Notes under the pieces: generated by a model
Seen by the model: only the letters and a program-made list of their open reading frames with translations
The model's database searches: none
Told to the model about the DNA's origin: nothing
In this document: in pieces, positions 24,139 through 32,298 of the stretch
Position numbering within the stretch: position 1 is the first letter of the stretch
Layout of the letters: each line of letters opens with the position of its first letter
Origin: JAHBNG01 sp039028975
Lineage (GTDB): Bacteria > Chloroflexota > Anaerolineae > Caldilineales > Caldilineaceae
DNA length: 60,392 nt
Direction of reading: 5' to 3'
NCBI GenBank assembly: GCA_039028975.1
Contig: JBCCHB010000104.1
Span: 1 to 60,392, forward strand
Made by a program: the position numbers and the translations under genes

Positions 24139-24888
24139 ATGATTACAGCATTCATCAATCAGAAGGGAGGGGTAGGAAAAACAGCTACGGTTCTTCAAGC
24201 AGGTGGCATTCTGGCTGCTTCGGGCAAAAGGGTTCTACTTGTGGACGCAGACCCACAAGCAAGCTTATCTATCGATTTTGGTATTGAATCCCCTGATCCA
24301 GGATTAGATGACGTCATACTAGATGGTCGTTCAGTGAATGATATTATTCATCAGGTAAGAGATAATCTCGACTTAGCACCGACATCAATTCATCTGGCGC
24401 GAGCCGAACTTGAATTACAGAGCGCCTTTAATCGCGAATACCGAATGAAGGATGCATTAACCCCACTCCGAGATAAGTATGATCATGTACTCATTGATTG
24501 CCCTCCTAGTCTTGGCTTAATGGCTGTCAATAGTTTGGCAGTTAGCGACGACATCGCAATTGTCATGTCGTGTGATTATCAAGCCTTGATGAGTGTCGGG
24601 CTTCTGTATGAATCTGTGGTGGCACTCAAGGCTCAGATAAATTCAGACCTCTCAATTCGAGGACTCATTCGCACACGCTATGACGGACGCACAAATCATT
24701 CTGAATCAGTAGCACAAAAGGTAGTCGAATTATACGCCGACTATTTCCATATCTTTGATACGATTATAGGTGAACGCACAGTTATAAAGGATGCGACTGC
24801 TGCACATCAATTGATAATCGAATACCAGCGAGGTAGCGATGCTGCAAAAGACTATATCAAGCTGACAAAGGAGGTCTTCGGTGAGTAA
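24139..24888 (+). CDS. parA: ParA partition ATPase
   Basis: 249 aa, the short type Ib size without an N-terminal DNA-binding domain. Deviant Walker A KGGVGKTAT (residues 9-17), VLLVDADPQASLSIDFG, and Walker B DHVLIDCPPSLGLMAVN. It drives segregation of the replicon with its small DNA-binding partner, which starts inside its last codons. A ribosome site (AGAGGG) precedes the ATG. Intact, so the partition function should be preserved even if the block is now chromosomal. Confidence 0.93.
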   Translation: MITAFINQKGGVGKTATVLQAGGILAASGKRVLLVDADPQASLSIDFGIESPDPGLDDVILDGRSVNDIIHQVRDNLDLAPTSIHLARAELELQSAFNREYRMKDALTPLRDKYDHVLIDCPPSLGLMAVNSLAVSDDIAIVMSCDYQALMSVGLLYESVVALKAQINSDLSIRGLIRTRYDGRTNHSESVAQKVVELYADYFHIFDTIIGERTVIKDATAAHQLIIEYQRGSDAAKDYIKLTKEVFGE

Positions 24889-25231
24889 GAAGCAAGGTAG
24901 CCCATTAGATTCTCTGCAACGTCGTGACCTTCCAAAACTGGATGATATTAAATCTGTGCGAGAAAACAATTGTACAGTAGAACAGTTAGACAGTAAGAAC
25001 GAAGTTGCAAAAGAACCGACGCGATCTTCCAATGTGACTTTACCTATTTCTATGTGGGATTGGATCGACGACCGACATCGTGAAATCCAGCGTAGCGGAT
25101 GGCATTCTATTCGTAAAGCTGCTGTGATTCGAGCTATTATCCAAACTGCTATATCGGTTGAGGTTGATCTGACAGGTGTGACAACAGAAGAAGAAATATC
25201 TCAACGGTATAGAAGTGCAATTCAACAATAG
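24881..25231 (+). CDS. Small ParA partner, putative ribbon-helix-helix centromere-binding protein
   Basis: 116 aa from a GTG at 24881 preceded by a perfect GGAGG, overlapping parA by 8 nt. The N-terminal half is polar and probably disordered; the second half has a strand (SNVTLPISMWDWIDDRHREI) and helices (SIRKAAVIRAIIQTAI), compatible with ParG/Omega-like partners of short ParA proteins. There is no ParB HTH or CTPase motif. The stop codon lies inside the 46-bp palindrome at 25218. Role assigned by position and size. Confidence 0.7.
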   Translation: MSKKQGSPLDSLQRRDLPKLDDIKSVRENNCTVEQLDSKNEVAKEPTRSSNVTLPISMWDWIDDRHREIQRSGWHSIRKAAVIRAIIQTAISVEVDLTGVTTEEEISQRYRSAIQQ

Positions 25232-25263
25232 CACAGTTGATCAACTGTGCTATTGTTGAATTG
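25218..25263. repeat. 46-bp perfect palindrome at the end of the par operon
   Basis: Every base from 25218 to 25263 pairs with its mirror, centred on GTTGATCAAC. Each arm carries AACAATAGCACAG, related to the repeats before parA. A second small palindrome GATGTTTCAAACATC follows at 25266-25280. No T-run follows, so a partition site or element end is at least as likely as a terminator. It overlaps the last codons of the upstream gene. Confidence 0.85.
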
Positions 25264-25279
25264 GCGATGTTTCAAACAT

Positions 25280-26362
25280 CTAATCCCCTTCTCTTTCGAT
25301 GAACCCGCATGTTAGGTTTATAATAGTGTTTGTATTGATATCGTAAGTGATAGAATAGGGTATATTGGAAATGGTTTTGCCGATAAAGTCTCCGTGATCA
25401 GAGCAAAAGACGATTATAGTTTCTTCGCGTAGTGATAGGCGGATCAATGCATCCAGGATTTGACCAAGAGCATCGTCAATAAAGCGAACCATGCCATAGT
25501 AGACCGCCAACAGTCCATAGATATCTTCTATGTCATCATTGCGTACACCTAGCATCTCATATAGCATCCGATTGCGTTCGGGGGCAGTGCCGTCGTTAAA
25601 TTCATCATCTCGCCAGGGCGGCAGGTCAATCTTCTCTTTGGGGAAGATAGCGGCGTATTGCTCAGGACAGACCCAAGGCTCGTGGGGATCGGGGATGGAA
25701 ACCCATAGGGCAAAGGGTTGGATATCTGATTGAATCCCAGAAAGGTTGCCAGGGTTGTCATCCGGCTGGGTATTGGATAAAACTTCCCGCCTGCTGGCAT
25801 ACTCTTCCAGAAAGCGGATGGTCTGGCCAGCCACCAATCCAGTGGAATAATCTTCAAGCGGAAAGTCGTTGGTGGCGTAGGCAAAATGGGGATTTTGGGG
25901 CGTCATCGTGCGCCGCAACTCATGGGCTGCATGGATTCCCGAAAGTGGGCGGAACCACTCCATGCCCTTGGTCTCAACCTTCTCTGGTAGGCCACTATGA
26001 GAAATTTCGCAGTAGGTATCAAAGAGAGCTAAATCCTCAGCCTGAGAAAAACAGTGGTTTTTCCCAATCAATCCCACATGGTACCCCGCCTCTTTCCATA
26101 GACGGACGCCATGCTCAACCCCCGCTGGCATAGGTGTCTCATTTCGCCGGCTACCGTGAGAGTGAGGCCACTGGCCTGTCCAAAAAGAGACCCGGGCGGG
26201 CATACAGAGCGGATGAGGCGTAAAGGCATTTTCAAAGAGAACCCCCTCGTCCGCCAAACGAGCCATATTTGGTGTCTCGCAGAAGGAATTGCCATAGAGA
26301 TGGCTGGCTGTCGCCTTCTGCTGGTCAGTCATGATTATGAGAATATTAGGTTGATTAGGCAT
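25280..26362 (-). pseudogene. Sulfatase truncated at the C-terminus
   Basis: 360 codons. A type I sulfatase from the start through about residue 328: MPNQPNILIIMTDQQ, the formylglycine site LCMPARVSFWTGQ (Cys53), PDPHEPWVCPEQYA and the metal motif FCSDHGDFIG. There, near base 25380, homology stops and 32 unrelated residues (GKTISNIPYSITYD...) lead to the stop. Family members are about 450-500 aa, so the last 100-150 residues are missing. It starts 33 nt after the helicase gene ends. The break marks the border to the plasmid-like block. Confidence 0.8.
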
Positions 26363-26394
26363 ATTGTTGGGCGAATCTTAGAAAGTCGTAGACG

Positions 26395-28350
26395 CTAAAA
26401 GTCGAGCGCTTCATCAATAATCTCATTACTCTCCCGGACCGTATCATACTCACTACGAGCCTCTTCTAGAATGCGACCGATACCTTCGATGCGTTCGCTC
26501 AGCTCTTCGTCACTTTGGCTCGATTGCCAAGCCTGCCTTAGTAGATCTTCGAAGGATTTGGCCCCCTCGATATTTCCTAAGATCAGGTCGAGTTCCCCAA
26601 TCACCAGCTCGAACATACGGATCTTGCGGGCCAAAAGCTCAATGACGTGAGACTCAATGGTCTCATTGCAGGATAGGTTAAATATGGTCACATCATGAAT
26701 TTGGCCGAGGCGGTGGAGACGTCCAATGCGCTGCTCGACCCGCATAGGATTCCACGGCAGGTCATAGTTGATGAGCTGATGGCAGAATTGGAGATTGCGC
26801 CCTTCTGCACCGCTCTCGGTAGAGACCATCACGCGCATCCCTTCTTCACCTTCATCTCGAAATGCTGCGACCGCGGCCTCTTTCTGCTGAATGCTCATAC
26901 CGCCATGGAACCCGGTTGTAGGGATGTTCAGTTCGTTGAGCCGATTGACGATGGTCTCCTGAGTTTGCCGGTACTCAGTAAAGATGAGGAATTTGCCCGG
27001 AAACTGTTCCAGTAGTTCTTCTACAGCAACCAACTTCCGCCCGATAGGAATAGAACGGGCTAGATCTAAAAATTCCTGTAACTCAACCCGAGCATCATCG
27101 CTGTAGGCCCGATCATTGACCATCTTCTGGAGCGTGGAAGCGACGGCTTGAGGGCTACTGCTTAACTCGCGTTGTAGGATCGTCAGCGTTAGGCGCAGAA
27201 ACTTGCTATTTTCTGTGTTGCGGAAGCGTTTGCGGATATAGTCCGTAACGTCTTGGTAGAGCTTAAATTCGGCTTCACTAAGCGTTAAATGGTAGATGGC
27301 TGCTTGTCGCTTGGGGAATTGAACGTCCACTTTGCTGCGACGGTTGCGAATCATTACATCATTAAGCAAATGACGCAGGGATTGGGCATTTCTGGGTTGT
27401 CGTTTATCAGCTTGATCCAAAAAGTGGCGGCGGAAGGCTCGAGCCGTACCTAATTGTCCAGGTGAAAGAATGGTAATGAGGCTGTACAGCTCCAGGAGAT
27501 CATTCTGAACCGGCGTGGCCGTCAACATAAGAATGTAGCGCTTACGGATTTTGTTGACGAATTGCCAGGCTTGGGTACTACGATTTTTTAACTTATGAGC
27601 TTCATCGATGATGAGCAGGTCGTAATCCCGTGCCAGAATAACGTCACTATGGTCTCGACGTTTGGCCCGATCGATGGACGTAATCCAGCGACCGCTCTCT
27701 TCTTGGGCCAGAGCACGCCATTCAGCTGGCTTGTTGATGACGGTAAAGCGTTCGTTGAACTTGCCTTCCAACTCTTCGCGCCACTGTTCAGTTAAAGATG
27801 CAGGCGTCAACACCAGCACTGTACGCACGAGGCCACGCTGAATCAACTCCTTCATAATGATGCCGGCTTCAATGGTTTTACCTAATCCGACCTCATCCGC
27901 CAGAAGCGCACGGCCTCGCATATCGTTAAGCGCCTGGTGAACTGCTTGGATCTGGTGTTCATAATGCTCTACATTAATAGAGTCGAGGCAAATCAACTGG
28001 TCAAAGCCGGTGCTAAGGCTCAGCTCTTCTGCCTCTAATCGAAGCTGGTAGAGAGGTAGTGGCTCAGGCATCCGGATACGACCATGAGTACGAAAGAAGT
28101 TGGTCAGATTTTGAGGTGTCTCAATGACCCTTGGTGGCAACGTAACGCCAAAACGAGCGATCTTCTCTGCCATTTCGTGATCAATGTTGTACCGATACCC
28201 ACAGCGGAAACAAGCTGTTGCCTCTTCTTCATCAAGCCAGTTGCATTGAGGACAGCGCTTACCCATGACCGTCGGGGTCACCTTCTCTGTCTTATTCAGC
28301 TCTTTCTCAGCTTCGTCTGGTATTTCAAGCCATTCAAACCGCTCTTGCAT
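26395..28350 (-). CDS. SNF2-family helicase-like ATPase with N-terminal zinc ribbon
   Basis: 651 aa from the ATG at 28350; an upstream ATG at 28410 would overlap the previous gene by 44 nt. A zinc ribbon (CPQCNWLDEEEATACFRCGY) is followed by the SNF2 motor: motif I LLADEVGLGKTIEAG, II IIDEAHKLKN, III LTATPVQN, then STESGAEGRNLQF and VI QRIGRLHRLGQ. A helical C-terminus is rich in Glu. Such proteins move along duplex DNA or remodel protein-nucleic acid complexes. It is the fourth gene of the vault-like operon, which sets it apart from ordinary RapA-like enzymes. Confidence 0.9.
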   Translation of the reverse strand: MQERFEWLEIPDEAEKELNKTEKVTPTVMGKRCPQCNWLDEEEATACFRCGYRYNIDHEMAEKIARFGVTLPPRVIETPQNLTNFFRTHGRIRMPEPLPLYQLRLEAEELSLSTGFDQLICLDSINVEHYEHQIQAVHQALNDMRGRALLADEVGLGKTIEAGIIMKELIQRGLVRTVLVLTPASLTEQWREELEGKFNERFTVINKPAEWRALAQEESGRWITSIDRAKRRDHSDVILARDYDLLIIDEAHKLKNRSTQAWQFVNKIRKRYILMLTATPVQNDLLELYSLITILSPGQLGTARAFRRHFLDQADKRQPRNAQSLRHLLNDVMIRNRRSKVDVQFPKRQAAIYHLTLSEAEFKLYQDVTDYIRKRFRNTENSKFLRLTLTILQRELSSSPQAVASTLQKMVNDRAYSDDARVELQEFLDLARSIPIGRKLVAVEELLEQFPGKFLIFTEYRQTQETIVNRLNELNIPTTGFHGGMSIQQKEAAVAAFRDEGEEGMRVMVSTESGAEGRNLQFCHQLINYDLPWNPMRVEQRIGRLHRLGQIHDVTIFNLSCNETIESHVIELLARKIRMFELVIGELDLILGNIEGAKSFEDLLRQAWQSSQSDEELSERIEGIGRILEEARSEYDTVRESNEIIDEALDF

Positions 28351-28366
28351 TGGGATAGATAGGTCC

Positions 28367-29314
28367 TTACGATGCCCGCCGATCTGCGGGGATCTTGGTT
28401 TTGGCAGCAATAAATTGACGATGGGTTAAGTTTAACTTGTAGGAAATGTTGTAGATCTCCTCAGCCTCCTGAGCCGTGACATATCCATCCGCATCAGCGA
28501 TGGTGAAAAGGAGGTCAAGCAACTCTTCTCCTTCATCAGACGTAATGGTGGTTGCCAATTCTCGTGTCAAACGCAGAAAATCCATCTCTGCGCTGACTTC
28601 GCTAATGGCCACTTGGGCAATAAAGAGCGCCTCATCGCTGCTAACAGAAAGATCCTGCTCTAGATGAGTCGTCATGGCATTGAATTCACTGTCGGTGACT
28701 TGCTGGTCGATGTGGGCTATCCGGGCCATAAGCCCGCCAATTGCCGCTAGACGACGCAATTGTTCATCAGGCAGATTGAGGCTGAATGCCTCGCCCTCCA
28801 GCCGCCGTTGAATGCCGTAGTAGACCTTATTGCGGATAAATTCATCAAAGTATCGTTCCCGATTAGGGGCCTGGCTGATAGCTTGCTGGCGTCGCTGGAA
28901 GGGACCTTGCAACAGGCGAGAAAACTGACCAAAGATGTTGAGGTTGACCTGATCCATCGCCTGCTGAATCTCGGTCACAACAGCTTTCTCTTCAGAGGTA
29001 ATTACGCCATCGGCATGGACCAAGTTATCCAGATACTCTAAGGCCAACTTTTTATCGTCATCCGTACGCAGCTGGGTCTGTAATTCTTCGATCAGGTGAT
29101 GACGCTCGTCGGCAGATATAGGCGATTCGATGAACATTTCCAGGCGCGCCCATTCGATGGAATTTAAACGACGGTTGCCGCTTTTATGGGTTTCGGGTAG
29201 CTTATAGAGCAGATCTTTAAGTAGATTTTGCTCCTCATCAGTCAGTTCATTGTCTGCCCAAGCTGCTGCAATGATCACTTTCGCCAGGGCAAGGATTAAG
29301 TTTCGTTCGGACAT
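28367..29314 (-). CDS. TerB-like protein, two TerB-type modules
   Basis: 315 aa, all helical. Two TerB-like modules: residues about 1-125 (LILALAKVIIAAAWADNELT, then LEYLDNLVHADGVITSEEKA) and about 190-310 (LLDLLFTIADADGYVTAQEA). The acidic ADxx(L/V)T and ADG(Y/V)(V/I)T loops are the metal-binding type of the family. TerB proteins belong to tellurite/phage stress systems at the membrane. It lies 8 nt after the SH3 gene and 16 nt before the helicase start, so it is co-expressed with both. Probably a metal-sensing linker of the operon. Confidence 0.8.
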   Translation of the reverse strand: MSERNLILALAKVIIAAAWADNELTDEEQNLLKDLLYKLPETHKSGNRRLNSIEWARLEMFIESPISADERHHLIEELQTQLRTDDDKKLALEYLDNLVHADGVITSEEKAVVTEIQQAMDQVNLNIFGQFSRLLQGPFQRRQQAISQAPNRERYFDEFIRNKVYYGIQRRLEGEAFSLNLPDEQLRRLAAIGGLMARIAHIDQQVTDSEFNAMTTHLEQDLSVSSDEALFIAQVAISEVSAEMDFLRLTRELATTITSDEGEELLDLLFTIADADGYVTAQEAEEIYNISYKLNLTHRQFIAAKTKIPADRRAS

Positions 29315-29322
29315 ATTTCCCT

Positions 29323-29691
29323 TTATTTTTCTTCAAGTCGTACCAGATTCCGCACAGAAATCCAGCCCCACTCATTCTCCTCTGTCTTGGCCCAAGCCCA
29401 TCCGTTGAGAACGTGCGAGACCGTTACAAACGCGCCTATAGTGAGCGTCAACTCGTGGGCTGTATACGTGCCCTGTGCCGTTGCCCATTCACCATCTACA
29501 TGTAGAAGTTGTAGCGGAACCCAGCCTTGTTTGCCGTCGGCATTTTCGCACTTAACCCAATTTGCCCATTCCGGATCATCTGTAAACTTCTGGATTACTT
29601 GCACCAACTCTCCAGCAACAAAAGTAATAGGGTCTGGGTTGGTGGATTCGTGGGCGCGATGGACCATGTGGGTTGGTTGATATGAAGTCAT
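29323..29691 (-). CDS. Protein with two SH3-like barrels
   Basis: 122 aa made of two SH3-type units: about 5-66 (GELVQVIQKFTDDPEWANWV, then KQGWVPLQLL) and about 70-120 (YTAHELTLTIGAFVTVSHVL, then NGWAWAKT and GWISVRNL). There is no signal peptide or membrane segment, so unlike most bacterial SH3 proteins it stays in the cytosol and does not target cell wall. It starts 6 nt after the vault-like gene ends. Likely an adaptor between the vault-like shell and the other operon products; this is inference. Confidence 0.8.
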   Translation of the reverse strand: MTSYQPTHMVHRAHESTNPDPITFVAGELVQVIQKFTDDPEWANWVKCENADGKQGWVPLQLLHVDGEWATAQGTYTAHELTLTIGAFVTVSHVLNGWAWAKTEENEWGWISVRNLVRLEEK

Positions 29692-29697
29692 TATTTA

Positions 29698-31089
29698 TCA
29701 CCCAGACCGTATGGTCAAATCTACATCAGCAGGGGTGAAATAAAGTTGGGCGTTGCCCTCACTTAGTCGTTCTAGCGCCTCTTGTTTACGCAGGGTGTTG
29801 AAGATAGCTACCTTCTCAGCTATAGGCAGATCCTCGCCAAGACCGTTGAGGAATGCTTGTACCCGCTGGGCCTCGGTTTCACCTGCTATAGCTCCCTCGA
29901 TTTGGGCATGTTGCCGACGGAGGTCAAGTAGTTGGCCGCGCTGTTGCTCCTTCTCAATTTCGCCTTGAAGCCCCTTTAAGCTGACTTCGTTTTCGCTCTC
30001 CTGCTTCTGCAGCCGGTTGATGCGATTGGTGGTTTCGTTGATGATCTCTTGGAGCACTTTTTGGGTGCTTGGATCCTTGCTGCTTACAGAACGAACTTCG
30101 ACCGCGTGTAGCGCAACGCCTCTTGCCAGATAGAAGGTCAGATCCCCTTCGATAATCACGCTGCGGATAATTTCGTTGAACGAGGCCAGGAATTGCTCCA
30201 GCGTAACCCGAGAGACGGCCTGAATGATCGCGCTTCGAGCATGGGAACAGATATCCCCTGGCGTGTCATCGGTGGTGCCAATCATCTTCTCTAAATCGGA
30301 GATCTCCCAAAAGAAGGTGACGCCGATAACCAACTCAACATTGTCTTGAGTGCGCGCCTCGAATTCATACCACATAAATTTGGGGCGTAGATCAAAGTGG
30401 GTGATCATCAGATTCCGCTGGTCTTTATAAATGCCACTTGACCAACGTAACGCCACCAGCTCTTGATGTGGCTCCAGGAAAAAGGCTCGTTTCGTTTCGT
30501 CACTGCCTCTGTGAAAGAGATAACGCCCGTTTTCGTCTTTAATAATGACTGCTTCGTTATCCTCTAACCGGATGCGCTTGCGTACTTCTGCCACCTCCTG
30601 GTGGGGCTCTGGCACAAAGACCTGCTTGTTTGTGATAAGAGATAGCTGCCCCGTGCGGTTGTCTCGCACCAACACGGCCGTCTCTTCATCAATATTCACG
30701 CCGACTTGTACAGCGTTGATCACATCTTCGGTAGGAGATAAATAAATGGTCTGCTCACCCCGTTCAACCCGAACGGTGCCAGTAAGATTGTCGATCAAGC
30801 AGACATATTCGTTTTGCCGGAGGGTAATGCTCTGCCGTTCTTCTACGACCTCGTCTTCTGCCTCCCGGAAAAAGAGCGTAGGACCGATGACATTACGCAA
30901 TTCACCAGTCAATGTGTTGCGGATAAGTAAATAATCGATAGGGCCGAGCGTTGTGGCCTTGAGTCGTGTAACTTTCCAAAGGGGTGGAATAAAGGCCATC
31001 TTGGGGCCATTTATCATGAATCGTCGAGTAAATGCCTGAACAAGCAGTTGCTCATCATCTTTCAGAAAGTAGTATCGGGGGAAGAACAT
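29698..31089 (-). CDS. Major vault protein (MVP)-like protein
   Basis: 463 aa. Five repeats of ~42 residues (about 9-47, 48-90, 91-133, 134-175, 176-216) share the pattern N(E)-x-D-x-x-TG-x-V...P-x-x-E; EDEVVEERQSITLRQNEY with DNLTGTVRV closely recalls the MVP repeat VEVVEERQAIPL...TGKVRAV. Residues 225-335 match the MVP shoulder, an SPFH/band-7 fold: FEARTQDNVEL, FFWEISD, GDICSHARSAI, RVTLEQFLASF, VEVRSVSSKDPST. A coiled coil (336-412) corresponds to the cap helix. Rat MVP is about 860-890 aa with nine repeats, so this would build a shorter shell. First gene of the operon with SH3, TerB and helicase genes. The homology is strong by eye; particle formation is inference. Confidence 0.82.
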   Translation of the reverse strand: MFFPRYYFLKDDEQLLVQAFTRRFMINGPKMAFIPPLWKVTRLKATTLGPIDYLLIRNTLTGELRNVIGPTLFFREAEDEVVEERQSITLRQNEYVCLIDNLTGTVRVERGEQTIYLSPTEDVINAVQVGVNIDEETAVLVRDNRTGQLSLITNKQVFVPEPHQEVAEVRKRIRLEDNEAVIIKDENGRYLFHRGSDETKRAFFLEPHQELVALRWSSGIYKDQRNLMITHFDLRPKFMWYEFEARTQDNVELVIGVTFFWEISDLEKMIGTTDDTPGDICSHARSAIIQAVSRVTLEQFLASFNEIIRSVIIEGDLTFYLARGVALHAVEVRSVSSKDPSTQKVLQEIINETTNRINRLQKQESENEVSLKGLQGEIEKEQQRGQLLDLRRQHAQIEGAIAGETEAQRVQAFLNGLGEDLPIAEKVAIFNTLRKQEALERLSEGNAQLYFTPADVDLTIRSG

Positions 31090-31208
31090 TATTGAATAGC
31101 ACCTCTTATTCCATATCTAATTTGGTCTTTGTCCGTGCCAACTCACCACGACGCGGCCGACTCTCTTCTGAGATCTGCTGAGGGGCAGCGGCTTCTTCCT
31201 TTGCACGA

Positions 31209-31214
31209 ATTATA
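31209..31214 (-). promoter_or_regulatory. Candidate -10 box of the vault-like operon
   Basis: TATAAT on the minus strand, about 120 nt before the start at 31089. A -35 is poor (TTGCTT at 16-nt spacing). The leader between is purine-rich and contains a startless 34-codon frame; nothing else was recognised in 31,090-31,367. Confidence 0.35.
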
Positions 31215-31367
31215 TCTGTTCATCTTACGTAAGCAAAAGCTCAGCTGCGCTCTCATCGTATAGTTTGAGCTCAGAATGACCTTAGAGCAACAATATGTCT
31301 AAAAATCCTTAGCGATTCGTTATCTCCGCAAATGGCGAAAAATGAATATACTTTTTGTGGCTTTATA

Positions 31368-32282
31368 CTACAACTCTAGACTATAAGCAGCCCGTACACC
31401 CATGCCCGTATCGCCATAATTGGCACAAACGATACGGGTGGCGCATCGGCAGAGATCCCATCCGTAGTTGAAGCAACCGCCTCTTTGAATCCCATCCGGG
31501 TCTTTATGCTCGACGTCTACGAACGGTTCATCCCATATCTGTCTCCCCGTATATTGATGATAATCATCTGCCACCCACTCGCTAAGATTGCCGAGCATGT
31601 CGATCAACCCAAAGGCATTGTGCTTGCCTTGGTGCTCATCTTCTTTGTGGTTTAGATAGTGATAGTATTCGTTAAAGATAGCCTTGTAGTCGTAATCATA
31701 TTGTGTATGATTTTGCTTCATCCAGCAATAGGACGGATCTGGATCATTGCCCCAGTAGAAGAGGGTCTGGCTTCCTGCACGGCAAGCATATTCCCACTCT
31801 GCTTCAAGGGGCAGGCGTAGCCCAACTTTGGTTAATAAGGCAACTGCCTCATCTCTTGAGACTGCATCAACAGGATACTCTTCCCCAAATTCAAAGGTGA
31901 GATTTGCCCCTCCATGCTGACGCCAAGCCCCTTCTGTCACCATAAATCGGCTGAGTAGGAAGGGGGATAGGGTTACCTCAACTGTCGGAGACTCAGATGC
32001 ATCGCCACGATAGCCTTTCTGTTGAAGCAGTGCTCTTTCTTCATCTGAGGAGCCGAGCAGAAATGTGTCACCTGGAATGAGATGAAAGAGCATGTCGGTT
32101 TGTCTATGACGATAGACTCCGATCGCATGACTTTGAGCACCACATGAGAAACGCCTCATTTCAACAAAGTCAAAACGGTTTGCCAAAGTTTCAGATGCAA
32201 CGTTCAGAGCATTGCGCCGCTCTTGATCTGTTGCTTCATCCCAAACGTTGATTCTCTCAAGCAAATTGTGCGGGTTCATCAT
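31368..32282 (-). CDS. FGE-sulfatase-domain (SUMF1-like) protein
   Basis: 304 aa from the tandem ATGs at 32282/32279; the longer frame runs back into the oxidoreductase gene. Domain features: IPGDTFLLGSSDEERALLQQ, SRFMVTEGAWRQHGG, PLEAEWEYACRAG, FGLIDMLGNLSEWVADDYH and RGGCFNYGWDLCRCATR. True formylglycine-generating enzymes have two active-site cysteines in the last region; here the first aligned position is Tyr and only the second is Cys, though extra cysteines lie near. It may thus be a domain relative rather than the activator of the sulfatase nearby. Coupled to the oxidoreductase, 16 nt apart. Confidence 0.75.
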   Translation of the reverse strand: MMNPHNLLERINVWDEATDQERRNALNVASETLANRFDFVEMRRFSCGAQSHAIGVYRHRQTDMLFHLIPGDTFLLGSSDEERALLQQKGYRGDASESPTVEVTLSPFLLSRFMVTEGAWRQHGGANLTFEFGEEYPVDAVSRDEAVALLTKVGLRLPLEAEWEYACRAGSQTLFYWGNDPDPSYCWMKQNHTQYDYDYKAIFNEYYHYLNHKEDEHQGKHNAFGLIDMLGNLSEWVADDYHQYTGRQIWDEPFVDVEHKDPDGIQRGGCFNYGWDLCRCATRIVCANYGDTGMGVRAAYSLEL

Positions 32283-32298
32283 AAACGTAATCCTTACC

